In this document: piece after piece, positions 52,001 to 62,277 of the stretch
How the letters are laid out: each line of letters opens with the position of its first letter
How positions within the stretch are numbered: the stretch's first letter is position 1
Assembly: GCF_000400465.1 (NCBI RefSeq)
Contig: NW_008806293.1
Coordinates: forward strand, 122,280 to 186,279
Reading direction: 5' to 3'
DNA: 64,000 bases
From: Wallemia ichthyophaga EXF-994
Taxonomy: Eukaryota > Basidiomycota > Wallemiomycetes > Wallemiales > Wallemiaceae
Program-made: the position numbers and the translations under genes
The notes under the pieces: model-generated
The model's database searches: none
What the model was told of the DNA's origin: nothing
Seen by the model: the letters and a program-made list of their open reading frames with translations, nothing else

Positions 52001-53295
52001 AAGAAAAATAGAGTCGGTAGTGAACTTAAATCTATGGTTAAGGCGCCTCCTGGATATGCCTTTGTTGGAGCAGATGTTGACTCGGAGGAGCTTTGGATTT
52101 GTTCAACCCTCGGTGACGCTCAGTTTGGTGTACAGGGTGCCACTTCTATCGGATGGATGACACTGGAAGGTACTAAAAATGCCGGTACTGATCTGCACTC
52201 CGTCTCAGCCAAAATTCTTGGTATCTCCAGAGACCAAGCCAAGGTATGTTGGGTGTTTAACTAAATTTTTGCACACTTACATCCACGCAGGTCTTCAACT
52301 ATTCACGTATATACGGCGCTGGTGTGAAGCATGCAGTCCAACTGCTCCTAAAATCAAACCCATCAATGAGCGAAGCAGAAGCCAAGCAACGAGCGACAGA
52401 TCTCTACGCTGCAACAAAAGGTATGACCATGAAAGAGGCATTCGGGAGAAAGTTTTGGTTTGGCGGAACTGAATCATACGTCTTCAATAAACTCGAAGAA
52501 ATTGCACTGAGTGACAGACCGCGTACACCTACGCTTGGGTGCGAGATCACAGCTGCACTCGCAAAGAAACATCTTCCCTCCTCTGGCAGCAATTTCATGA
52601 CGAGCAGGGTGAATTGGGTGGTACAGAGCAGTGGAGTTGATTACCTCCACATGCTCATCGTTTCCATGGATCATCTCATTAACAAGTACAAGTTGAATGC
52701 GAGGTACTTGATATCGGTGCATGACGAGATACGCTTTTTGGTTGAGGAGAAGGATAAACATAGACTGGCACTGGCTCTGCAGATATCCAATCTATGGACG
52801 CGAGCCATGTTCACATACAAGTTGGGGATGGACGATCTACCCATGTCAGTTGCATTCTTCTCTGGTGTAGATGTCGACCATGTGTTCAGGAAGGAGGTTG
52901 ACATGGACTGTGTCACTCCGTCAAACCTTACACCTATAGAACCTGGCGAGTGTCTCGACATTGAATCCATCCTTTCGCTTACTAGTGGATCGCTCATGGA
53001 GGACGGATCTCCGATGGAAGAAGTCCCACCGCTTCATGTGCCCGCGTTAGATGGTCACTTACACATTGAAAACCATCGCCCGCTCACCACTCATTTCCTC
53101 AAAGCACAGTCGGCAGATTCTGTCTCGCAGATACGCATGCTCGAGAAGCGGGCCAAGGCTACTGCATCTGATGAAATTTTGCAAAACACACACACATCGC
53201 ATGACATACCCGTATCTAAAAAAACGCCGTCCGCGCAACACAAGAAGACCCCCGTAAGGAAAGTAAACGTCGTGCGTAAGCTGAGTAAACCTTGA
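49073..53295 (+). CDS. MIP1: Mitochondrial DNA polymerase gamma (Mip1)
   Basis: Three exons, 49073-49097, 49146-52243, 52291-53295, introns 48 and 47 nt, 1375 aa. The short first exon gives MLKPKISRT and the basic presequence RLRRYQHTIH. Proofreading exonuclease motifs: LVFDVETLP, GHNVGFDRARL and MHYCAVDVQATHDVYSK. Family A polymerase motifs: A in FVGADVDSEELWI, B in SRDQAK joined to VFNYSRIYGAG across the second intron, C in ISVHDEIRF. All catalytic acids are present. A ~150-residue C-terminal extension is typical of fungal Mip1. It replicates mitochondrial DNA. The first exon is needed because the long frame otherwise begins with TTG. Confidence 0.94.
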
Positions 53296-53398
53296 GTATG
53301 TTAAGATTATTATTTGTTTAGTTTTGTGTATTTTGTAAATTATAAGCAATTGCATTAATTGGGATTTAAAATATCTATATGTTACTCCACTGCTCCGC

Positions 53399-54493
53399 CT
53401 ACAGCTGAATCACAGTCTTTCCGTGCTTGTCACCTCTAAGCAAGTCCAAGAATGCCTGTGAAGTTGCTTCGATGCCGTTGTAGACGTGATTTTTGACGTC
53501 CAGCTTACCCTCCTTTATCATGGAAGGTATGGTAGCCATGAATTCTTCTTCGATTGTGTTGTACTTTGATTCATGAAATGGCTTCTGTGGAATCAACTCG
53601 AAAGTGATAAACCCTTGGAATGATAGGCGCTTTGCAACGATTTGGAAGGTGTTTTTGATACCATACGCCTCAGCACCGGAGTTGTAAGTTGCAATTTGAC
53701 CGCAGCACTAATGGGAATGAGCCTGTGATCATTTGAGTGGAGATCAACCTACAATTACGCGTCCGTAGACATTGATTTGGTCCAAAACATCTTCCAACAT
53801 CTTCCCACCAACGTTGTCGTAGAATATGTCGCATCCGAATGCAGCCAATTCCTTTCGAGTATCGCTCGTCTTGTAGTTAAAAGCGCGGTCGACACCGAGT
53901 GTCTTCTCGCAATAATCGACCTTCTCGTCGCTACCTACAGCAGCCAACACCTTTAAACCATCCATCTTGCACAGCTGGCATAACATTTGTCCAATGCCGC
54001 CTGAAGCTGCGCTGATAAAGATCTTCTCACCAGCCTTACCCCTTACAAGCTGCTTATAGCTGTAGTAAGCTGTTTTTCCCGGCAAGCCACATGCACCAAT
54101 CAGGGTTTCGTTTGGAAGTTCAGCGTCGGTGATATCCGTATAGAAGGCATTCGAGGCTTCAGTAACGAGTGCGTATTCGGAAAAAGGTAGAGTGAAGCCA
54201 GCGTAATATTTTCTATCTACTTTGAAATGCGCGTTGTTGCTCTTCAGGACAATGACGACACCGCCATTGTCGATTGGCTCTCCGAGGGTGAATGGCGGCA
54301 CGTAGGTTTCAATGCTGGGATCCCTCATCCTGCTCCTCATATACGGATCGAGGCTGAGCATTTCTACCTTGAGAATAGCCTCCCCAGGAGCGAGTTGACG
54401 GTCGAGGTCGAATTGCTGAGTGACGATCTTTAGCGAATCGACTGGCTCGTGATTTGGGATAGAATCAAATAAAACTGTCTTATTGGAGACCAT
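53399..54493 (-). CDS. Medium-chain NADPH alkenal/enone reductase, copy A
   Basis: Two exons, 54493-53753 and 53707-53399, intron 45 nt, 349 aa. MVSNKTVLFDSIPNHEPVDS opens the protein. LSLDPYMRSRMRD is the substrate-domain signature of the PTGR/leukotriene-B4-dehydrogenase group (zinc-free MDR), and FISAASGGIGQMLCQL is its NADPH AxxGxxG site. FYDNVGGKMLEDVLDQIN and GRVICCGQIATYNS are further group motifs. It reduces the C=C bond of alpha,beta-unsaturated aldehydes and ketones, a detoxification of lipid peroxidation products. It mirrors copy B at 54909 on the other strand, with similar length but a different intron number. Confidence 0.85.
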
Positions 54494-54908
54494 GTTGTTT
54501 GAAACTAAGGGAGAAGACAGAGTGACGTAATTCACCGAACACGCTTATAAATACGTGCCCTTTCAAACACATTACAAATCATGGCAAAATCAGCGTCAAA
54601 ACGACGCAATCAGGCAAATGCCGCGACATACACGTCGATACTCGTGGATAAGACATAATGGTTGGCAGTGACAAGTGATGTAACCGGTTATATCCGGCTG
54701 TGGAAATTGAGACCAAATGCCTTCACACGCATAAAATACCATACAGGGAATCATGCGGCGTACGAGGCGAAAATTAATAATCTTGAGATAATTTTACACA
54801 TTTATAAGCAGATGAATTAATAATCTTCGTGAAACTACTGTGGAGGCGAACAGGGCTATAAAATGCGCGACCAGTATCACACGAACAACCAACATTAAAC
54901 TTTCAGAA
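54494..54908. promoter_or_regulatory. Bidirectional promoter of the mirrored reductase pair
   Basis: 415 bp between the two divergent reductase starts. Each side has its own TATA about 50 bp from the ATG: TATTTATA on the minus strand (54546-54553) and TATAAAA on the plus strand (54857-54863). A TGACGTAA (54523-54530), a CRE/AP-1-like element for bZIP factors, lies close to copy A. The centre (54600-54780) shows nothing coding. Confidence 0.5.
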
Positions 54909-56067
54909 ATGGTACAAAACAAGTCTGTAATCTTCAACGAAATTCCACACGGTGAACCAAAGTTGGACCAAACACTTAAAGTCAAGAGTGATGAGTTCGA
55001 TACACAACAGGACATCGCAGACGGTTCCGTAATGCTCAAGGTCATCACCCTCTCCATCGACCCTTACCAAAGAGGTAGAATGCGTGCACCAGACAGCGAA
55101 TCATACGTCCCTCCATTCTACGTCGGCCAACCAATTCAAAACCACGGTGTCGCCCGTGTTCTTAAGTCCAAGAACGCTGCTTTCAAGGAAGGTGCTCTTG
55201 TTTATGGTGGTTTGCCATTCTCAGAGTACATGGTTCTCAATGAACAATTCGCCCAAGGCCTAAAGGACGTCAGCGACAGCGGCATTGCTCCAGAAACCCT
55301 CGTTGGTGCTTGCGGTATGCCAGGCAGAACCGCTTACATGTCCTTCTATCACGTTGGTCAGCCTAAGGCAGGTCAAAGCATCTACGTCAGTGCTGGTGCT
55401 GGTGCTGTCGGTGCTTTGGTTATCCAATACGCAAAGAAGACTGGTTTGAAGGTTGGTAATCTATTACTCTGTTGGATTGACAGTCTAACTCGTACGAAAA
55501 GGTCATCGCTAGTGCTGGTTCAGCTGAAAAGGTTGAATTATGTCGCCAAGTCGGTGCAGACGCTGCCTTCAACTACAAAGAGTCAAGCACAAAGGAGGAA
55601 ATCAAGAAGTTCGGCGGTATCGACATTTTCTACGACAATGTTGGTGGTAAAATGCTTGATGGTGAGTGCTTTAGGAGGAAAATTTTGACCATATTCTAAC
55701 TACAATCCCCACAGATGTCCTCGAAGTTATTAACCCAGATGGTCTTGTCATCATGTGCGGTGCCATTAGTCAATACAACAGCGCAGGTGAAATGTACGGT
55801 CTCAAGAATACCGTTCAACTCGTATTCAAGAGATTGACCACGAAGGGCTTCATCGTTTTCTATCTCCACGACAAGCCAAGCAGCCACCCAGACTTTTCAG
55901 GTAAGACTCTTGACGATGAGTTCACTGCAATCGTTCCAAAACTCGTCAAGGAAGGCTCAATCAAGATCAAGGAGCACGTTTACAACGGTATTGAGAAAGC
56001 ACCAGAAGCCTTTATTGACATGCTCAGCGGCAAGAACGTCGGTAAGGTTGTTGTCAAGCTTGAGTAA
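54909..56067 (+). CDS. Medium-chain NADPH alkenal/enone reductase, copy B
   Basis: Three exons, 54909-55451, 55502-55661, 55715-56067, introns 50 and 53 nt, 351 aa. MVQNKSVIFNEIPHGEPK, LSIDPYQRGRMRAPDSESYV and YVSAGAGAVGALVIQYAKK (cofactor site) match copy A position for position. FYDNVGGKML joins DVLEVINPDG across intron 2, and KEHVYNGIEKAPEAFIDML is the C-terminus. Same enzyme group (PTGR-type double-bond reductase). Intron 1 has an unusual GTTGGT donor after AAG; only this splice restores GLKVIASAGSAEKVE. Copy A lacks that intron. Confidence 0.87.
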
Positions 56068-56271
56068 GCGCTTTAGTCATCTATACTTTAAACACGCACT
56101 GCTATTTAATTCTTGTATCATTTAACGTCAAAATTCGATCAAAGCATTTTCTTGAATGATTTGTTGTGATTTGTATTTGTTTGTAATTGCTTATTGCTAC
56201 TAGGAATCACGCTGCCTTCCTCTTCCTACTTAACGATCTGCAGACTGATAGCAGCCGTTGTGGCGCTGAAA

Positions 56272-57445
56272 ATGGGGAGAGCATCCAAGATTATATCCGC
56301 CGGCAGCCTTGAATTCACTACGACGTGCACAACTTCGTCATACCCAAAAGAAGGCGCCAAAGTTAAAAGCAAATCGCAGCACAGCAGCGTGCAAGGGGCT
56401 TCAACTGTTCTAAATGCTCTTTCTAGCTTACCGAATACTGAGTGTTATATGTACTCGCAGCTTGGGCGAGATTTGACCAGCAACTGCGTCAAAGCCCAGC
56501 TCGCTGAGGAGGGGATTTCAACCGAGTACATCTACAAATCAGACTCTGCGGCTATTCCTGTGGGTGAATTTGAGTGGTCGCTATATAAGTTCGTCTAACG
56601 CGTCTCGCAGCACACTTTCGTTATCAACAACACCTCCAACAATACGAAAACAAGGCTCAACCACTCGAGCGGCGCCGGATCCAGCTCTCTACCGCCGCTG
56701 GAGTATTTTGATAGAGTCTTACAACAATTCAATTTCGACTGGATACACTTCGACGGCCAGACAACAACGAATCTGTATGAGACAATCAAGCATCTGCGAA
56801 AGGGTAAAGGTGAAGGCGTCGACGATATGGGACTCCCAAGATACAAGAACACACTCATATCAATCAGTTGTTTCAACAAGTTGAAGCCAGACATGGTGGA
56901 CTGTCTTCCATTTGCGGATTTTGTCTTTTTCAACAAGGAATTTGTAAATGTGAGTGTTTACTGGTGTGTTGAATTATCTCTAACGCTTCACTCAGAAAAG
57001 CGGATTTGACGATGCGAGGACTTTTCTCCTCTTCATGTCGCTGAGGGTCTCACCTAGAGCAACTATTTACTGCATTTGGGATGAGAGGACGTCTTTCATG
57101 CTTTCGCTAAAGTCTTCGGAGTATATCAAGAGCGAGAATACACGTCGACCTCTTGCACCTTCTTCTCGCTCGAAATCATACTCTAACTCAAATTACATCG
57201 ATGAAGCGTTTGTTGCAGGTGCAATATACGCCACACTAGCGCGAGCTACCTCAATTAACGGCAATTTCAATGGCAAACTGGACAACCAGAAGGTGTTGCA
57301 GTTTGCAACTGACATGATGGGTCTGAAGGGCGCGGGAGTGCCTTTACAGGACATTGGAGGGATTCTTATCAGAGAAGGATGGTTTACTGATATCAGTGGA
57401 GGTGTTCAGAGTCTTGAGCGTACTAAGAGCACTGAAAGCTCTTAA
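56272..57445 (+). CDS. PfkB/ribokinase-family sugar kinase-like, degenerate GAGD motif
   Basis: Three exons, 56272-56559, 56611-56949, 56996-57445, introns 51 and 46 nt, 358 aa. QGASTVLNALSSL, CYMYSQLGRDLTSNCVKAQL and FDWIHFDGQTTTNL fit the ribokinase fold of ketohexokinase-like enzymes. FADFVFFNKEFVN and YCIWDERTSF follow. PfkB signature 2 should read DT.GAGD.F.A; here it is NYIDEAFVAGAIYATLARA (57191 onward), keeping the Asp but not the Gly-Ala-Gly anion hole. Activity is therefore doubtful. It may be a diverged or regulatory kinase; ketohexokinase or 2-keto-3-deoxygluconate kinase are the nearest guesses. Confidence 0.72.
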
Positions 57446-57581
57446 AGGGTATTCGGAGGACAAATACCAGCACTACTCAACCCCACCAAGATCCACTCAC
57501 GCATCATATATCCACTAGCATTAAATAACATGCATGTCTTTATGTATACCTTTATTCGGATTCGTATTCGTACAAAAGGAC

Positions 57582-58429
57582 TCAACGACCCATCCATCCA
57601 CCATCGACAGTAAGCATCTCCCCACTGAGATACTTGGATGCCTCACTTGCGAGGAATATCACTGGGCCGACAAAGTCAGCAGGCTCACCCCATCTACTAG
57701 CAGGAATGCGCTCATTCAGCTGTCTCAATCTGTTTGGATCAGCGAGCAACTTCTCATTCATATCGGTAGCAACGTAACCTGGCGCGATAGCGTTGACATT
57801 GACATTCTCCTTACTCCATTCGTTTGAAAGTGCCTTGGTAAGCTGACCGACTGCACCTTTAGCAGATGCATAAGCTGGGACAGTGAATCCACCTTGGAAT
57901 GACAATAGTGAGCCAAAGTTGATTATTTTTCCGTGTCTTCTGGGTACCATGTGTCTTCCTGCTGCCTGAGACAACAACCAAACAGATTTCAAATTAACGT
58001 TGATTACGTCGTCCCAGTCTGATTCGCTGAACTCTGTGCTTGGCGAGCGTCTTTGTATACCACCGCAGTTAATCAGAACATCAATGTGTCCACCGTCTGC
58101 CACTCTAACGGCCTTATCGAACACACCCTTAACAGCATCCATATCGGATAAATCTGCGATGACTATATCAGCCTTACTGCCGGCCTGTGTGATTTGATCT
58201 TTTGTTGCTGTGTTGGAGGTGTCTCTCTGCACGAGAATGACATGCTTAGCGCCAGCCTTTGCAAGTCCAATAGCGCAAGCCTGGCCAATACCACGGGTAG
58301 CACCGCTGCGAGTGTGTGAGAGCTGTCAGTAAGTGTAGCATATACATACGTGATTAAAACATTCTGACCTTGCAGTCCAAACAATGCGCTTGGGTTTGAT
58401 GCGTTTTGTGTTTTGGAAAGGGAAGACAT
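57582..58429 (-). CDS. SDR, 2-deoxy-D-gluconate 3-dehydrogenase (KduD)-like
   Basis: Two exons, 58429-58350 and 58305-57582, intron 44 nt, 267 aa. The splice builds NVLITGATRGIGQACAIGLA, the classical SDR cofactor site. NCGG replaces NNAG. The catalytic triad is in IINFGSLLSFQGGFTVPAYA (Ser, Tyr) with YASAK (Lys). FSESDWDDVINVNLKSVW, NVNAIAPGYVATDMNEKLLA, RIPASRWGEPADFVGPVIFL and TVDGGWMGR match bacterial KduD closely through the whole C-terminal half. KduD oxidises 2-deoxy-D-gluconate or reduces diketouronates in pectin/alginate breakdown. In a fungus the substrate is open. Divergent from the next gene. Confidence 0.85.
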
Positions 58430-58627
58430 TTTTATACTTTTGGTTGTAGTCAAATAAGTTGCAATGCGTGGATGCTAATTATGAATTAAAAATACAATCC
58501 CGATTTTATCTGCTCAAACGCTCAACGATGACATCACTCCGTTCGGATCGCTAACCGGAGCGGAGTTTATCGCGATTATAAGAAGAAGCGATCGGCTTTG
58601 TCCACTGCTACAAAATTACACAAAACC
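58430..58627. promoter_or_regulatory. 198-bp bidirectional promoter (KduD-like / hydroxyacid dehydrogenase)
   Basis: Start codons of the two divergent oxidoreductases are 198 bp apart. The centre has a GC-rich palindromic-looking CACTCCGTTCGGATCGCTAA and CGGAGCGGAGTTTATCGCG (58535-58575), whose CCG/CGG triplets could bind a Zn2Cys6 regulator. Suggests co-regulation. Confidence 0.35.
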
Positions 58628-59711
58628 ATGTCCAAAGTAAGCTTACAGTAATACTGCCACTACCAAACCCACTAATAATTGCAGATTCTTATCAGCGGTA
58701 CCATCGTATGGGCACATAGCGAAATTGAGCAGCTCAAGCAGTTCGGCGAGGTCGTGCAGCTCACTTCAACCTCACGCCAGCAGTTTTACGAGGACCTTCA
58801 AACCAAGTACGCCAACACTGTCGCAATCTATAGACACAACGATAGCGCAGGCAAGATTGGCGTGTACGACAAGGAGCTTATTGACAAACTTCCTTCGACC
58901 GTTAAATTCATCTGCCACAACGGCGCTGGGTATGATCAGATAGATGTTGCTGCTGCCACCGCTAGAGGTGAGTTGCTTTGATGGCAATATCTCAGTGCAA
59001 ATAAATTAACACACCACAGGCATTCAAGTCTCGCACACACCAGCTGCAGTCGACGACGCAACAGCCACTACAGCCATGTTCTTGATAGTATCTTCATTAC
59101 GTCAGTACTGGAAGGCAGAAGTGAATGCGAGAAACGGCGTTTTCAAGCAGGGTTTGAAGCCTGCGTCGGATCCTGAGGGAAAGACGTTAGGCATTATTGG
59201 TATGGGTGGTATTGGCGGGGCTGTCGCACGCAGAGCGCTCGGTTTCGATATGAAGATCAAGTACCATAACAGGAGGGAGATTCAGCCGCGCCCAAGCTTC
59301 CCCTGCGAGTATGTCAGCACGATGGATGAGCTCCTGGCCACCTCAGACGTCGTCTCGCTCAACCTCCCACTTAACGAAAAGACGGTAAATTCATTCGGCA
59401 AAGATCAATTCAGCAAGATGAAGGATGGCGCCGTTCTCATAAACACGGCTAGAGGGGGTGTCGTGGAGCAGGAAGCCTTCATTGACGCTCTCAAATCTGG
59501 CAAGCTCTCGTCGGCGGGTCTCGACGTCTACCCAGAAGAGCCAAAGATCGACCAGCGACTGATCGACATGCCCAATATCACCCTCCTCCCGCACATGGGC
59601 ACTGAGACCCGCGAGACGCAGCACAAGATGGAAGTCTTGGTCATCGACAACATCAAGAGCGCCATCTCCTCCGGCAAGTTGCTCAACCAGGTGCACGAAC
59701 AGAAGAACTAA
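58628..59711 (+). CDS. D-2-hydroxyacid dehydrogenase / glyoxylate-hydroxypyruvate reductase-like
   Basis: Three exons: a 9-nt first exon 58628-58636 (MSK), 58685-58967, 59020-59711, introns 48 and 52 nt, 327 aa. The first splice gives MSKILISGTIVW. HNGAGYDQIDVAAATARGIQ, VSHTPAAVDDATA, GIIGMGGIGGAVARRALGFD (dinucleotide site), INTARGGVVEQEAFIDAL (substrate Arg), DVYPEEP (catalytic Glu) and LLPHMGTETRETQ (catalytic His) are complete. It reduces 2-keto acids such as glyoxylate or hydroxypyruvate with NAD(P)H. The micro-exon start is clear because the open frame has no ATG before the second exon. Confidence 0.9.
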
Positions 59712-59781
59712 TGTAATATATGCTGTATTGATGATTGTCCGTTTGCTTTTGTTTAGAATCATTTTAAGTATTGCTCCATCC

Positions 59782-60593
59782 TCACCTCCCCAAACGCTGT
59801 TCGACTTTACCGTATGCATAGAGTGCTTTTGTTAATGTGTACTGTTTAAGTGGGCCGCGCGAAAAGGGTAGGCGGAAAGCGTCGTGGTATATCTCACCAA
59901 CCCTCAGCTGCCAGGGTGGAAACCCGTTCATCTGCAGACTCCTACTGATGAATGATGGCTGGAGATGGTGCACTACGATAAGTTCCGGGTCGTCATGCTT
60001 GTACCATCTCTTCATCAGGCTGTCTGTGAATGCTATCCTCTGCGTATGCGTCTCAAACTCCTCCCTATGCACATCCTCTGCTACGGTGAAGAATCGATCT
60101 GATGCCTCGTCGCCGGACAGCACCCTCACGGATATTCCCTTATTGAGTCTCCTCGGCGCTATCTTTGGTGTGGGTGGTGGAGAAAGGGGTGGAGTGTCTG
60201 CGACAAGATCGTCGTCCTGGATATCGCTGTAATATTTTTTGAGAGTGCCTGCATATTGACACCGTTGTGAGCGTGGTAAGCGCTGGACAACAAACACCCA
60301 CCTGTACTCTCATATATCATCAACTGCTGTACGCCCATCTTCTCACACCAGCTGGTCGCGTTACGTGCGCTATCGATGAGCCATTGCAGCTGCTTGTTGC
60401 GCCTCCATAGACCAGAGGATTCGTTCATAATCAGTATCACCGCTATCGACTTGGGTGGGTTGACGTTGTAGCTCCTCCGCCTCCTTAGCGACGCCTTGAC
60501 ACTCTTATATAGCTGAGTTATGATATGCAATGCATGCAATAGCAGTAGCAGTCCTAACAGCGCTGCTCGCTTTATAATGGCGATCACCTGCAT
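59782..60593 (-). CDS. NUS1: Nus1/NgBR subunit of cis-prenyltransferase (dehydrodolichyl diphosphate synthase)
   Basis: Two exons, 60593-60302 and 60248-59782, intron 53 nt, 252 aa. An N-terminal membrane helix (IIKRAALLGLLLLLHALHII) and a basic stop are followed by SIAVILIMNESSGLW and CEKMGVQQLMIYESTGTLKK, the cis-prenyltransferase-like core. DPELIVVHHLQPSFISRSLQ and MNGFPPWQLRVGEIYH are the Nus1 signature. The protein ends VEQRLGR, keeping the C-terminal RxG motif that completes the active site of the partner subunit Rer2/DHDDS. It acts at the ER in dolichol synthesis for N-glycosylation. Convergent with the dehydrogenase. Confidence 0.87.
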
Positions 60594-60854
60594 GACTGTG
60601 TATGATGGAGAGATTGATCGTCAAAGATGCCGAATTTAGGGTAATGTTTTACAATATATAAGCCAACAAATTATCGAAACTCAGACGGATTCTTGAACTC
60701 CTCCGAGTCATTTATTAGCATTCAGAGTCAGCGTGGCTTAACTCGTAGCTCAATCAATGAATAAGTTCTCAACCAGCAAATTGGCATTTTATACTTAAGT
60801 TTACTTGATCAGATCAGCTTTTGATCCGACGAAAAAGATTGACACCTATCAATC

Positions 60855-61307
60855 TTAAGCCCAGTTTAACAGTAATGTTCGAATTAAATCCACAAATAGG
60901 ATAGTACAAGAGGTAATACATAGGGATAACCTTAAATGGCAGAAATTGGAACACATCCCTAATAAAGAAATTAGACAATTTACCAGAATGTCTAAGACAA
61001 TACACACCAAGTTGGCAAGGCCATTTTGAGTTTGGTCACTGCAGCAAGCAGCTGTAGTCTTGCATTGGTTAGAGATCGGAACACCGACGACTGCAGCAAT
61101 TTGGTCACATTCGAGTCCGACTTGACCAGCTAATTCATCGATACCGAGTAATCCGAGCGTACCAGTGTCGATGGAGGAGGCGTCCTTGACTTGGTTACAA
61201 CACTTGACACTATCAGTAGAGCAGTCACCGGCTCTCATTTGCAGCTTGGCTGCGAGTGAAGCGGAGAAGAAAGCGGAGGCAGAAAGGGCGATCGCAGAGA
61301 ATTGCAT
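60855..61307 (-). CDS. Class I hydrophobin (3' end uncertain)
   Basis: A signal peptide (MQFSAIALSASAFFSASLAA) leads to eight cysteines spaced C-6-CC-29-C-14-C-5-CC-12-C: DCSTDSVKCCNQ, GLECDQIAAV, NQCKTTAACCSDQ, LANLVCIVLDIL. Spacing is that of class I hydrophobins, self-assembling proteins that coat spores and hyphae and make surfaces water-repellent. In this frame translation continues about 45 codons beyond Cys8 with four more cysteines (LLGMCSNFCHLRLSLC...), not hydrophobin-like. A 53-nt intron starting GTAAATTG after LDIL would be consistent, so the true end is unsettled. Confidence 0.85.
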   Translation of the reverse strand: MQFSAIALSASAFFSASLAAKLQMRAGDCSTDSVKCCNQVKDASSIDTGTLGLLGIDELAGQVGLECDQIAAVVGVPISNQCKTTAACCSDQTQNGLANLVCIVLDILVNCLISLLGMCSNFCHLRLSLCITSCTILFVDLIRTLLLNWA

Positions 61308-61819
61308 TGAAGAAGACTTAAAGGTTGAGAGATGAAGATGTAGAGAAATACTGACTGAAATTTATGTGCTCAGGTAAATGCAATTAATTTGTGAAAAATT
61401 TAGATCGGCGAGCTTCTAGCACAAATAAATCACGCAAAAAGGAAATTCAGTACCCGCAGCTGTCGAAAACCGCAGGTATTAAGAAATGGAAGCAAATTTT
61501 TTCGGCGTTTGAGCGTCACAAAGGCAGACTAGAATGGCTTATCTCTGATCAAATCGGATTAGTCACTGTGACGCCTATCCAGCCTCGCTCAATCGATGTC
61601 GTTCATCATAAGCGCTCAAGGGCATCATTATACCCCTGTTTCACTCATGTTGGGTCTTTAGACGCGTAACTCAACATTGGAAGTAGAGTTTAGGTGTCGC
61701 ATTTCACTAATCAGTGTGAAATCTTGTCAAATTGAATAAATACAATACACAGGGGCTTCCTTTTACCTTCAAATTCAGCTGATATACAACTTTAGCCAAA
61801 TTACTTGGCATTTCACCAA
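61308..61819. other. Roughly 500-bp spacer without a convincing gene
   Basis: Upstream region of the hydrophobin. A 93-codon frame at 61391-61669 starts with GTG and has a basic N-terminus (RRASSTNKSRKKE) but no domain I recognise. AT-rich at both edges. Confidence 0.35.
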
Positions 61820-62224
61820 ATGACAAGATGTGATAACACCGAGAATCATCAGCCCAACTATGTATTTAAGAAGCACACATACATTCTCAACTCCTTATAT
61901 CTCAAGATAGAAATTTACTTCAACAATGCTAAAGCTCTCGCCGTTTTCACCTTCACTGCCACCATCGCACCAGTAGCCTCTAAAAGTAACATCTCCCGTC
62001 GTGGAAATGATAGGGATGTCGAATACATAAAATGACAGCTCTGGCAAGGAGTTGATTCCAAGAATGACGACACTTACGGCAAATACGATAAACAAGACAA
62101 GCTATCCCACGAAGACGCGTTCAAGAAGCACCGCGAGGAGGTCGAAAAGCATATCAAGCCGAACAACGATACTGGCGAAAAGAACAAACCGGATTTCAAG
62201 GTTGGTGGTAGCGATGTTTGTTGA
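61820..62224 (+). CDS. Candidate small secreted protein, gene model doubtful
   Basis: Two stretches look coding. The first reads NNAKALAVFTFTATIAPVAS, like a signal peptide. The second reads KNDDTYGKYDKQDKLSHEDA then FKKHREEVEKHIKPNNDTGE, ending FKVGGSDVC and TGA at 62222. They lie in different frames; a 63-nt intron 61986-62048 (GTAACA...CAAG) joins them in phase as ASKRVDSKNDD. No ATG sits just before the signal-like helix; the nearest in frame is 61820, giving 113 aa with an odd 34-residue head. Either a 5' exon is missed or the gene is broken. Family unknown; the charged, Cys-poor tail is helical. Confidence 0.4.
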
Positions 62225-62277
62225 ATGTTGGCTTACAATCAGAAGCAGAAGACAGACGAGTACAGGAATATAGTCGT

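Noticed and set aside
61391-61669. 93-codon plus-strand frame considered as a gene
   Set aside because: Begins with GTG, no domain, ordinary spacer composition.
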